The notes beneath the pieces were generated by a model, which searched no databases, had not been told where the DNA came from, and was given only the letters and a program-made list of their open reading frames with translations. Below, in pieces: positions 41,876 through 50,440 of a DNA stretch of 64,000 bases; position 1 is the stretch's first letter; each line of letters opens with the position of its first letter. The DNA is from Palaemon carinicauda (taxonomy: Eukaryota > Arthropoda > Malacostraca > Decapoda > Palaemonidae), in the NCBI RefSeq assembly GCF_036898095.1, contig NC_090730.1, forward strand, positions 22,919,121-22,983,120, in the 5' to 3' direction. The position numbers were made by a program, and so were the translations under genes.

Positions 41876-43390
41876 ATGTCAAACGACTTATGGGTTCGAG
41901 AGGCCTTGATCAACGAACAGACGTTTTCCCTCTATGGTATCGGGTGTATCTTACCAAGATCTCCCCTACCATAAGACGAGAGAGACGTTGTTTCTCCTCG
42001 TCATCCGAAGGCTTTTCGCATAAGAAACCTGTCACAAGGTTTCGAAGCCCTTAAGCGAAAGTCAGTCCTTTCAGGACAGGTCCAGCGTCCTGGTTACAAC
42101 CATTAGGACAGCTCTGACCCTATGCAGTCATCGGATAACTGCTCGCCGCCTAACAAAAGCGTAACACAGACTCTGAGAGTCTTTTTTTGTTGGCAAAGTG
42201 TTGCGGTCACAGACGTTACCCTCGTCTCTTACCACAACCATTTCCGTTGATCCTTAAGGGGTTGTATGGCAAGACATGCAGTATATGCTTGCCTCCCTTA
42301 TGGAAGACTATTCTGCCGATTAGTCCGTTGAGTCTAGCCGTTTATCTCATCGATATCCTGGCTTTCAGCCAACCTAACGTTCCTTTGTGCTTACTGTTGA
42401 CGTTGGCGTAGCTTAGTCACGTCAGTCAGGTTGTTTAGAACCACACTCGATGCGGTCTCGGGTGGTTTTTCAGCCGCATTTGGACGTTAGGCCACTTGCT
42501 GATGCTCCTGTTGACGTTCAAGACGTTCACTAACAATCGGAGTTGACTTGTTTTGACGCTGTGCGTCAACCTCCGCATTCTAGAGTTGTTTTGACTGCTC
42601 AGTCTAGGCAGTCAAAGCAGTCTCGAGTGGACGCTGTGCGTCCTCACGCACCTGTTGTGGTTGACAGTTCAGTTGTTGACAGTTCACAGACTGTCAAGCA
42701 GTTACATGACGTTGCGTTCTGGTCCGCTACTAATGCACCAGTGAGTGTGGACTCTGCTTGTAAAGCATTGCCACCACGGTAGGTCTCTCCCTTGCTTGAG
42801 ACTCAGCTTTTATCGGACAAGGTTCCTGTAGATGAGGAAGTTGCTGTTCCCCCTCCTACTGATATTCCCTTGAGGACTCTGTCAGATGGAGAGGAGCCTA
42901 AAGCTGCTTAGCCCCCTATGGACTTTAATTAAATCATGATGATTTTTTTTAAGGATCTTTGTCCGGATCTTTTTGTAACTGCTGCTCCTCGTTCGCCTAA
43001 ACGTCAGAGCTTACACTAGGCCTAGCTACTTCGAAGCCGTTGTTTTTAAGCTAGTGCTCTCTCGCTCTCCTAGAGAGCTTTACGTTGGCTAGGCGACTGG
43101 TTTTTCACCAGGAGGAGTTTGGGGGATACAGCTTTTGCTTTCCCTTCTTTTAAACTGGTTTATAGAGCGAGAGTCTGATATGACACGAGAGAAGTTCTCG
43201 GCTTGGGAGTTCATGCCTCTGCCCAGATAGACTTCTCAATTCTCGTAGACTCTCCCTGGCGCCTGGCCAGGAGACGCTCCAAGTTTTTTACAGGTCAACT
43301 TCACAGCTGTTTTCGAGCCTTTGAAGTTTTGCTGTACAATTATGTCATGCATAACAAGGCTTTCAGGGATGGTAAGCGGTACCGCCTCAG
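41876..43390 (+). pseudogene. DIRS gag-like region, 5' part (C2)
   Basis: The start MSNDLWVREALINEQTF at 41876 shifts frame within 33 codons. The next readable module, 42543-42782, encodes TCFDAVRQPP, QSRVDAVRPHAPVVVDSS and SQTVKQLHDVAFWSA. A second version of this module lies at 43705-43900. The frame 43203-43397 ends NKAFRDGKRYRLSR, a gag-like segment with no known domain. Confidence 0.55.
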
Positions 43391-43441
43391 TCGCTAACCC
43401 CGTCTGTTGCCGCACCTGCTCCCGTAGACCCTAAATGGGCT

Positions 43442-44008
43442 TTGCTGCAAGACATGCAGTCCAAGCTTGCGTCCTTGATAGAGGACTTTAATGCGGAGAA
43501 GGTTGCTACCGAACCTTCTGGCCAACAACCTTCCAACCGGTCGGTTGTGCGCCCTGTTGACGCTGAGGTAACCTACTCGCGTCTGCCAGTTGAGGTGGTT
43601 CCTCCACCGATGCGACCCAGTGTGGGTTGCCAGCCGCACGTTGACGTTAAGCGACGCTCGGAGGTGGTTGTTGACGTTCAGGATGTTCAACAACCAGCAG
43701 AGGTGACTTGTTTTGACGCAGTGCGTCAACCTCAGCAACCCGGTAGGGTGTTGACTGCACAACCCAGACGGTCTAGACAGTCTCGGGTTGACGCTGTGCT
43801 TCCTCGCGCACCCATGGTTGTTGACAGTTCACAGACTGTGCAGCAGTTCCATGATGTTGCGTCCGGCTCCGTCACGCATGCACCAGTGCTACCGGACTCA
43901 GCGAGCCAGACGTTGCCCACTCCGTTGCCGTTTCCTCATCAGTTTTCGGATGAGGAACCCTCTGATGAGGACGTTGCTGAACAACAAGACGATCAGCCCC
44001 CAGAATAG
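43442..44008 (+). pseudogene. DIRS gag-like region, 3' part (C2)
   Basis: A 188-codon frame starting MLQDMQSKLASLIEDFNAEK, a short possible coiled segment, through VVDVQDVQQPAEVTCFDAVR to the acidic end SDEEPSDEDVAEQQDDQPP. It stops at an 11-nt insertion (AATAGATCAAG near 44003-44013) absent from C1 and C3, where the frame runs on into the RT thumb. Confidence 0.6.
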
Positions 44009-44034
44009 ATCAAGCCCTGCTATCCATCCAGAAG

Positions 44035-44680
44035 ATGCTGAAGAAGGAACGCTGCTCAGTCAGGCTGTGGATGAGTCTGGTAGGGACGCTGTCATCCGTG
44101 GAACAATTTGTGTCACTAGGAAGACTACACCTCCGTCCTCTTCAATACCATCTAGCTTTTCACTGGAAAAAGGACAAGACGCTAGAAGCGGTCTCGATCC
44201 CGGTTTCCGAAAAGATAAAGTCTTGTCTGACTTGGTGGAAGGACAATATCAACCTAAGAGAGGGTCTTCCCCTGGCTGTTCAGACTCCCAACCACGTTCT
44301 CTTCTCGGGCGCATCGGACGTGGGCTGGGGCGCGACACTAGACGGTCGGGAATGCTCAGGACTGTGGAACTCGAGTCAGAGGAGCATGCATATCAACTGC
44401 AAGGAGCTGTTGGCAGTACATCTGGCCTTGAAAAGCTTCAAGTCTCTCCTTCGAGGCAAAGTGGTGGAAGTTAACTCGGACATCACCACGGCCTTGGCGT
44501 ACATCTCCAAACAAGGAGGTACCCACTCACTGACGTTGTACGAGATCGCAAGGGACCTGCTCATCTGGTCAAAAGGTCAAGACATCTCCCTAGTAACGAG
44601 GTTCATCCAAGGCGACTTGAACGTCATAGCAGATTGTCTCAGTCGGAAAGGGCAAGTAATTCCAACCGAATGGACCCTCC
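44035..44680 (+). pseudogene. RT thumb fused to RNase H (C2)
   Basis: The frame to 44994 begins MLKKERCSVRLWMSLVGTL, FVSLGRLHLRPLQ and LTWWKDNINLREG: the thumb of a DIRS RT without fingers or palm. RNase H runs from about 44293 (VLFSGASDVGWGA, first catalytic Asp changed to Gly) through HINCKELLAVHLAL (Glu) and VEVNSDITTALAYISKQGG (Asp) to NVIADCLSRKGQ near 44650. The thumb and RNase H frame is uninterrupted, yet a catalytic residue is gone and the polymerase part is missing. Confidence 0.8.
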
Positions 44681-44686
44681 ACAAGG

Positions 44687-45000
44687 ATGTGTGCAAGAGA
44701 CTTTGGGCCACTTGGGGTAAAACCATCCATAGATCTCTTTGCAACCTCGCTGACCAAGAGGCTTCCAATCTATTGCTCTCCAGTCCCGGACCCAGCAGCA
44801 ATACATATAGATGCTTTCCTCCTAGATTGGTCACATCTGGATCTCTACGCATTCCCACCGTTCAAGATTGTCAACAAGGTACTGCAGAAGTTCGCCTCTC
44901 ACGAAGGGACAAGGTTGACGTTAGTTGCTTCCCTCTGGCCCGCGAGAGAATGGTTCACCGAGATACTTCGATGGTTAGTAGACGTTCCCAGTAGTCTTCC
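44687..45000 (+). pseudogene. Dam-like methyltransferase region (C2)
   Basis: Frame +1 relative to RNase H (44687-45241) gives SIDLFATSLTKRLPIYCSP, DAFLLDWSHLDLYAFPPF and RLTLVASLWPAREWFTEIL. Compared with C1, C2 has one extra base at GGGGTAAAACC (about 44715), which explains the frame change. The order DLFAT..N/K-LP-Y..DAF-W..AFPPF recalls Dam-type N6-adenine methyltransferases, with AFPPF in the place of an NPPY-type motif. Confidence 0.55.
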
Positions 45001-46090
45001 TCTAAGGGTAGACCTTCTACGTCAGCCACACGTAAAGAAGGTACTCCAAAGCCTCCACGCTCTTCGTCTGACTGCCTTCAGACTATCGAAAGACTCTCGA
45101 GAGCTAGAGGCTTTTCGAAGGAAGCAGCCAGTGCGATTGCTAGAGCAAGGAGAGCGTCTTCCATTAGAGTCTACCAATCGAAGTGGGAAGTCTTCCGAGA
45201 CTGGTGCAAGTCAGTTTCTTCCTCGACCAGTACCTCTGTAGCTCAAATAGCTGTTTTTCTCTTATACCTGAGAAAAGGACGATCCCTTTCAGCTCCCACT
45301 ATCAAGGGCTACAGAAGCATGTTGGCATCGGTCTTCCGGCATAGAGGCTTAGATCTTTCCAAACATAAAGATCTGCAAGACCTCCTTAAGTCTTTTGAGA
45401 CCACGAAGGAGCGTCGTTTGGCTACCCCTGGATGGAATTTAGACGTGGTACTAAGATTCTTCATGTCAGACAGGTTGGAGCTGTTACAATCAGCCTCCCT
45501 GAAAGATCTCACTCTTAAGACTCTTTTCCTGGTATGCTTAGCCTCGGCTAAAAGAGTCAGTGAGATTCATGCCTTCAGCAAGAACATCGGATTTTCGTCA
45601 GAAAAAGCCACTTGTTCGCTACAACTTGGTTTTCTAGCCAAAAATGAGCTGCCTTCTCGGCCTTGGCCTAAATCTTTCGATATCCCCAGCTTATCGGAGA
45701 TTGTAGGCAATGAACTAGAAAGAGTCTTATGCCCTGTTAGAGCTCTTAAGTTCTATTTAAAGCGTACTAAACCTTTACAAGGCCAATCTGAAGCTTTATG
45801 GTGTTCAGTTAAGAAACCATCCTTGCCTATGTCAAAGAATGCTTGGTCAGACTTTATCAGATTGTTAATACGAGAAGCTCATTCACATCTGAGTGAGGAA
45901 GACCGAACTTTGCTTAAGGTGAAGACGCACGAAGTTAGAGCTGTAACAACTTCCGTGGCCTTTAAGCAAAATATATCTCTGCAAAGTATAATGGACGCAA
46001 CCTAATTGGAGAAGCAAGTCAGTGTTCGCGTCATTTTACTTGAAAGATGTCCAGTCTCTTTACAAGAACTGCTACACACTGGGACCATTC
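44995..46090 (+). pseudogene. DIRS tyrosine recombinase (C2), broken just before the nucleophile
   Basis: The frame 44995-46005 is open through the core-binding domain (VYQSKWEVFRDWCK, FLLYLRKGRSLSAPTIKG) and the catalytic domain: ASAKRVSEIHAF (first Arg), FLAKNELPSRPWPK, CPVRALKFYLKRTK, and HEVRAVTTSVAF (HxxR). It ends at TAA 46003-46005, produced by one inserted A in GCAACCTA(A)TTGG. In the shifted frame, FASFYLKDV with the catalytic Tyr follows at about 46030-46055. It is the longest readable recombinase here. Without the extra base the reading frame would run on, so the lesion is probably recent. Confidence 0.85.
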
Positions 46091-46105
46091 GTAGCAGCGA
46101 GTGCA

Positions 46106-46131
46106 GTAGTGGGTGAGGGCTCAACCACTAC
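46106..46131 (+). other. Hairpin downstream of the recombinase in C2
   Basis: GTAGTGG(G)TGAG pairs with CTCA(A)CCACTAC with one internal mismatch. It is equivalent to the C1 hairpin at 21469-21493, with paired changes in the inner stem. Confidence 0.45.
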
Positions 46132-46536
46132 AATTCCCTAATTCCTTATCCTTTTAATCTGTCTCTTGAAATGTTGTTTTTTTATGGATTGTCCGGAAGG
46201 CTAAGAAGCCTTTCGCATCCTGGTTGATTTGGCGGGTGGTCAAAGTCATTTCTTGAGAGCGCCTAGATTAGGGGTTTGATGAGGTCCTGTTGTATGGGTT
46301 GCAACCCTTGATACTTCAGATCCTAGGGGTCGATCAGCATCCTAAGAGGATCGCGAGGCTCCGTAAGGAAGACGTACTTAAAAGGCAGAGTAATTGTTCA
46401 AGTCGACTTCCTTACCAGGTACCTATTTATTTTGTTTTTGTTATTTTGATAACTTCTAAAATGAAATAAAAAACTCTTAGCTCATAAAAGTGTAAACATA
46501 TATTACTGGTCTCTACCCACCATCCTGGGTGTGAAT

Positions 46537-46629
46537 CAGCTATATAATCACCGGCTAAGTTAAATATTGAAAAATGTTATTTTGATTATAAAATAAATTT
46601 TTGAATATACTTACCCGGTGATTATAAAT
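46537..46629 (+). repeat. Internal complementary region of C2
   Basis: AGCTATATAATCACCGGCTA to ATATTGAAAA is the exact inverse of C2's left edge. TGTTATTTTGATTATAAAAT and following is the exact inverse of its right edge. The TTGATTATA word differs from C1 (TTCCTTAGT) in both the ICR and the right edge. Confidence 0.9.
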
Positions 46630-46668
46630 TAAATGACCCTCCCTTCCTCCCCAATAGAGACGCAGTGG

Positions 46669-46866
46669 GACGAGGAGAAAATTGAGTCTTTGTTTACATT
46701 GAGAGCTGGGTATCTGGTCGACAGATGGCGCTGTTGGGCACACCCGCAACCTGTGTAGCGATCGCTGGCGAGTTTTTCCGTAGAGTTGTCTGTCGAGCAA
46801 CAGAGTTGCAGCTATATAATCACCGGGTAAGTATATTCAAAAATTTATTTTATAATCAAAATAACA
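46669..46866 (+). repeat. Right inverted terminal repeat of C2
   Basis: Inverse of 40379-40556 plus an outer extension (TATATTCAAAAATTT, ATAATCAAAATAACA) missing from the left end. Confidence 0.9.
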
Positions 46867-46869
46867 TAT

Positions 46870-47147
46870 TTTATTATTTTCCATTAGTTATTGCATTATG
46901 TTCTAATAACTACTTCATTTACAGGTATTAATAGTTAGGTTAGGTATATTAAATGATTCAAATGAATTTGGCTGTATTTCATTGTGGTTATAGCTTTATT
47001 ATGAAATTTGTGGGGTGCTTTTGTAGAGCTTGGAACAAATTAGGAAATTTATTTGTAAAACTACCATCATTATATGAAAAAAATCATTGATATGAAAGCC
47101 ACTCCAGAACTGATTAAGGTCTTATCTAGAGGTATTACTATAAAGTA
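46870..47147 (+). repeat. End fragment of the older Tigger family
   Basis: Inverse of 11700-11965: GTTAGGTTAGGTATATTAAATG, AGCTTGGAACAAATTAGG and TTTATTATGAAATTTG blocks align. It ends GATAAGxxx-like sequence then AGAGGTATTACTATA, a Tigger-type terminus. C2 abuts it directly, so C2 may have inserted into this element. Confidence 0.65.
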
Positions 47148-48315
47148 CATGTAAGTCAAAAGCCTCAAACTTTTCTCCAAGTGATGTGGTCACGATGTAG
47201 TTTGAGAGCATATTAGTAAGTGATACAGAATTGAACTAAATGTGCTGAGGTGAACAAATGCAAATAGGGTGCTGGTGATCCTTATTTGTAATGCTTAGTA
47301 TACATTGCAGACTATTTTGCCTTGAATCAATTCATGATCATGATACATATCTGCTGCCAGATATGCTTTCTTCAGCTGATATGCCTCTCATGGAATTTTG
47401 AATGACCCATTGTAATCACTTCATTATTAAAAAGAATAAATAAAAGATATTTCCATTCACTTGAGCTTAATGGGAACTTCTATCGTCTCAGAAAATAATT
47501 GTCATAACTTCGTGAATTTAGAAAGTATTCTGGAATTGTCATATATTGGATAGTAATGTAGGAAACCGGAGTTTCACACACATGTTATGATTGTGAAAAA
47601 CTAAAGTGGTCTTGGAGTACCATTCAGAAATTTATTATAAGCCTAAGAACTCAAGGAATCCGTGACTATATTTCTGAATGAGTCGGCTGTAGAGAGATTG
47701 AGATTAATGGAATTTGAGTAGGATCATTCAATACCAAGGTGCAGCAGAGGACAACCCTGTAGTTACACTTTGGAATAAAAGTTAGGAGTTAGACAATAAG
47801 ATGGAAGTACTGTAAGTATTTGAGAAAGTATTTAGGAATTAGGTAGGGGCCATAGGGGCACTGGTAAAACCAATAAGTAATGCCTAAAGTTAACTGCCTA
47901 AGGGCCCTGAAATCATTGCTATCCTAAATGGTGGCAGTAAAGATGTTTCGTAAAGAAATACAAAATATTACTCTCACAAAGTACAATTGTCCAGGATGAT
48001 TACATGGAAAAATAGTTTACATTGTGTAAATTTGAATTATTTTTCAAATAACTTGATCTTCAAATCTAAACATCCTCCTCTTACTATGTAGTCCATTATG
48101 TTATTATGTATTGATATCTTGTTGCTAGTGTATAGATTATATATATATATATTTATCATATTTTATTTTTGTTACATTTGAATAAATGCATGTTTATATA
48201 CATATACGGTACTTAGAACATACAGTATGACTTAATATTGATGGTATATGTAGTTCTATTATTCATTATTACTAACACTTTAGTCATGTTGCTGTAGTTC
48301 TTCAATTTCCTGCAG
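47148..48315. other. End of ANAPC4 intron 3, nothing recognised
   Basis: AT-rich. A short (TA)n lies at about 48138-48150. The intron ends with a clear pyrimidine tract and TTCCTGCAG acceptor at 48315. Confidence 0.6.
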
Positions 48316-50280
48316 GATAACTCGGAAGTCTACTTACCTCCTTTAGCATCACTCACAAAAACTTATTCTCCTAACACCGTTGAGGATCGAGATGATGGTT
48401 GGCAAGATGGTCATCTGTTGAAAGATCAAACTTCTTTGACTCTTCTAACTGTTGCAACAGCTGATGCATCTGTGTACATATATGCATTTGGACTCTTTCA
48501 CTGTGCCACAGTTCATTTGCAAGACTCCATCCCAGGAGCTGGTCGCGTGATTGATGCCACACCCTCTCATGATCTGCATATAATCAGTTGTGTGGCAGAA
48601 TGTGATAGTGAAGGGGAAAAATCAATTATTCATGTAACTGTTGAAACAATGATTCTTGCATGTCGACACAAAGAACTTCAGGCACTCGCTTATAGATATG
48701 GAAAAATCTATGGTCTCATGATGTATGCTTCACAGACAATTACTCTTCTGACGGAGGCATGGGAAAATATATTACTAGAACTTGATGGAAAATTATCAAA
48801 ATATGCAAGTACAGTTCCAGCCAGTGGTGTATCTGCTGATTTCCTTGATTTATTAGTGTTTGGTCTCTCTTCTCCTGAGTTTGATTTGTTTCTTTCTAAT
48901 CAGTTAACTGAGAAAGGCTTAAAAAAACTGGGTCACTCAATAGAATTAAGCTATTCAAATATCCAAAAGTTAGTTCTACGAAATGTTCAATCTGTCGGAC
49001 AAGCACTAGTTTTCCAATTAAGCGCACTTGTAGGATTATCTCGTGACTATGACCATTTTGGTATGCTTGGTGTTCAAGAGGATGTAGTTATTAATGCAAT
49101 CAGAGAAACAGGATCGTTTGTATTAAAAGCTGTTGAACTGCAGCAGGTCATTGACGGTTCAATGAATACTTTCAAGTCCTTCCTCCGTTGGCTCTACGTA
49201 GTTGTTCAGAGAATCCGTGGAGATGCAGTACCAGATGAAATAAGTCGTATGACTCAGCAGGATTTAACGTACATAACAGATTTCCTTCATGATACTCTTG
49301 AAGACACAACCGTAGGTCCAGATGGTGAAAAAGAAACAAAGTTTAGATTGGAACGTGTAGGTCAGTACCTTAAAGATGAACCTCTGACTTGTCCTCCTGA
49401 TTCAGGGCGCAACCCTTGGGTTCAGTTTTTAGAGGAACATCCACAGTTGGCTAGCCATTCTGTCATTTTTCCTCATAATAAAGAGCGCTCTCTTTTACAA
49501 GAACACAATAGTCTTGTTAAGGTACTGGAAGACATGGCTGGACAACCAGCACAAGTTATAAGTGGAGCAGTTAATATTGTGTCCTGGGTACCTTTCATGA
49601 ATGTTACTGCAAATGGCATTGTAAATGTAAGTCAGATAAGCTGTTCACGTACAAATGCTATGTATACTGTATTGTTACCGGGTCCACAACAGTCCCTAAT
49701 GTATTTGGCTAGGTGGTCAACTGTTGCTGAACGTCTTGCACAGTCAATCCACATTCCTGGTCCTGCTCATCATGTAGAAGCTGTTCCATTTGTATTTTCA
49801 CGTTTAGAAGGAGTGAGAGGATGCTCTGCTGACCAGCCTGGTACTACATTACCTTTACTTAAGGTAATTGGGGCTCAATTTTATACAGAAGAAACATTGT
49901 CAGTATTAGCTCAAGATCCTGGGGATCCAAAGGCATCTTTATTTATCCAGTTATGGATAGTAGCTGCTTGTGGTGAACTACAGCCTTTAGCATTATATGG
50001 TGGAAAAAGTTTGGCTGATGCGGGCATTACACCACGGGATGCCAGTACATTGGTTGATGCAAGTGGCTATAGACGTCTTGAAGCTGGTACTTTATCTACA
50101 CTGGCAGTGTCTGGGTCCCGTAAAGTTGCCCTTTTACTATCAGAAAATAGAAGAAGAGTGAGACTTTTTGAAATGGAAGTAGAAGAAGATGATGAAGATG
50201 AAGATGAGGAAGACACTGCCCAACATGAGTCCATCATGAATGCTTCTGGGGCTTCAGATGATCCTGTTGATAATGTTTGA
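48316..50280 (+). CDS. ANAPC4: ANAPC4 coding exon 4 (last exon, most of anaphase-promoting complex subunit 4)
   Basis: The 1,965-nt exon joins in phase 0 to exon 3 and ends at TGA 50278-50280. With exons 1-3 it gives 778 residues (human about 808). It encodes the rest of the N-terminal WD40 propeller (LLTVATADASVYIYAFGLF) and the long Apc4 helical region. Conserved blocks in the latter include LTEAWENILLELDGKLSKY, QLTEKGLKKLGHSIELSYS, LQQVIDGSMNTFKSFLRWLY, MTQQDLTYITDFL and ERVGQYLKDEPL. The C-terminal propeller part (AQFYTEETLSVLAQD, RKVALLLSENRRRVRLFEME) is followed by an acidic tail (EEDDEDEDEEDT), as in human. No stop or frameshift. APC4 is a structural subunit of the APC/C ubiquitin ligase that marks cyclins and securin for destruction in mitosis, so the gene should be essential. 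Confidence 0.97.
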   Translation, partial: DNSEVYLPPLASLTKTYSPNTVEDRDDGWQDGHLLKDQTSLTLLTVATADASVYIYAFGLFHCATVHLQDSIPGAGRVIDATPSHDLHIISCVAECDSEGEKSIIHVTVETMILACRHKELQALAYRYGKIYGLMMYASQTITLLTEAWENILLELDGKLSKYASTVPASGVSADFLDLLVFGLSSPEFDLFLSNQLTEKGLKKLGHSIELSYSNIQKLVLRNVQSVGQALVFQLSALVGLSRDYDHFGMLGVQEDVVINAIRETGSFVLKAVELQQVIDGSMNTFKSFLRWLYVVVQRIRGDAVPDEISRMTQQDLTYITDFLHDTLEDTTVGPDGEKETKFRLERVGQYLKDEPLTCPPDSGRNPWVQFLEEHPQLASHSVIFPHNKERSLLQEHNSLVKVLEDMAGQPAQVISGAVNIVSWVPFMNVTANGIVNVSQISCSRTNAMYTVLLPGPQQSLMYLARWSTVAERLAQSIHIPGPAHHVEAVPFVFSRLEGVRGCSADQPGTTLPLLKVIGAQFYTEETLSVLAQDPGDPKASLFIQLWIVAACGELQPLALYGGKSLADAGITPRDASTLVDASGYRRLEAGTLSTLAVSGSRKVALLLSENRRRVRLFEMEVEEDDEDEDEEDTAQHESIMNASGASDDPVDNV

Positions 50281-50440
50281 TATTAAAGAATTACTTTAGT
50301 CATTATTAAGTTGTATCATCACATGAAATGTGATTATACAAGAAACAGACATGCTATTTTGACTTAATGTATAATGCCAAAAACTCCAATTGAAGTCAAG
50401 TGCTGAATTCCAAATAAATTTTTAAAATGTCTAGACTGTA
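50281..50440 (+). other. ANAPC4: ANAPC4 3' UTR with likely poly(A) signal
   Basis: AATAAA lies at 50413-50418, about 135 nt after the stop. An ATTAAA at about 50282 is too close to the stop to be likely. The cleavage site is expected 10-30 nt downstream of the AATAAA. Confidence 0.55.

Larger units (their letters stand above)
40379..46866 (+). mobile_element. DIRS-type retrotransposon copy C2 (RT-deleted subfamily)
   Basis: The copy is 6.49 kb with complete DIRS ends: left repeat 40379-40556, ICR 46537-46629, right repeat 46669-46866. Leader, gag, RT thumb/RNase H, methyltransferase and recombinase are more readable than in C1. It is close to C3 in sequence. It lies in ANAPC4 intron 3, sense orientation. 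Lesions: gag frameshift, an 11-nt insertion before the thumb, RNase H Asp change, +1 shift before the methyltransferase region, and +1 shift before the recombinase Tyr. Confidence 0.9.
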
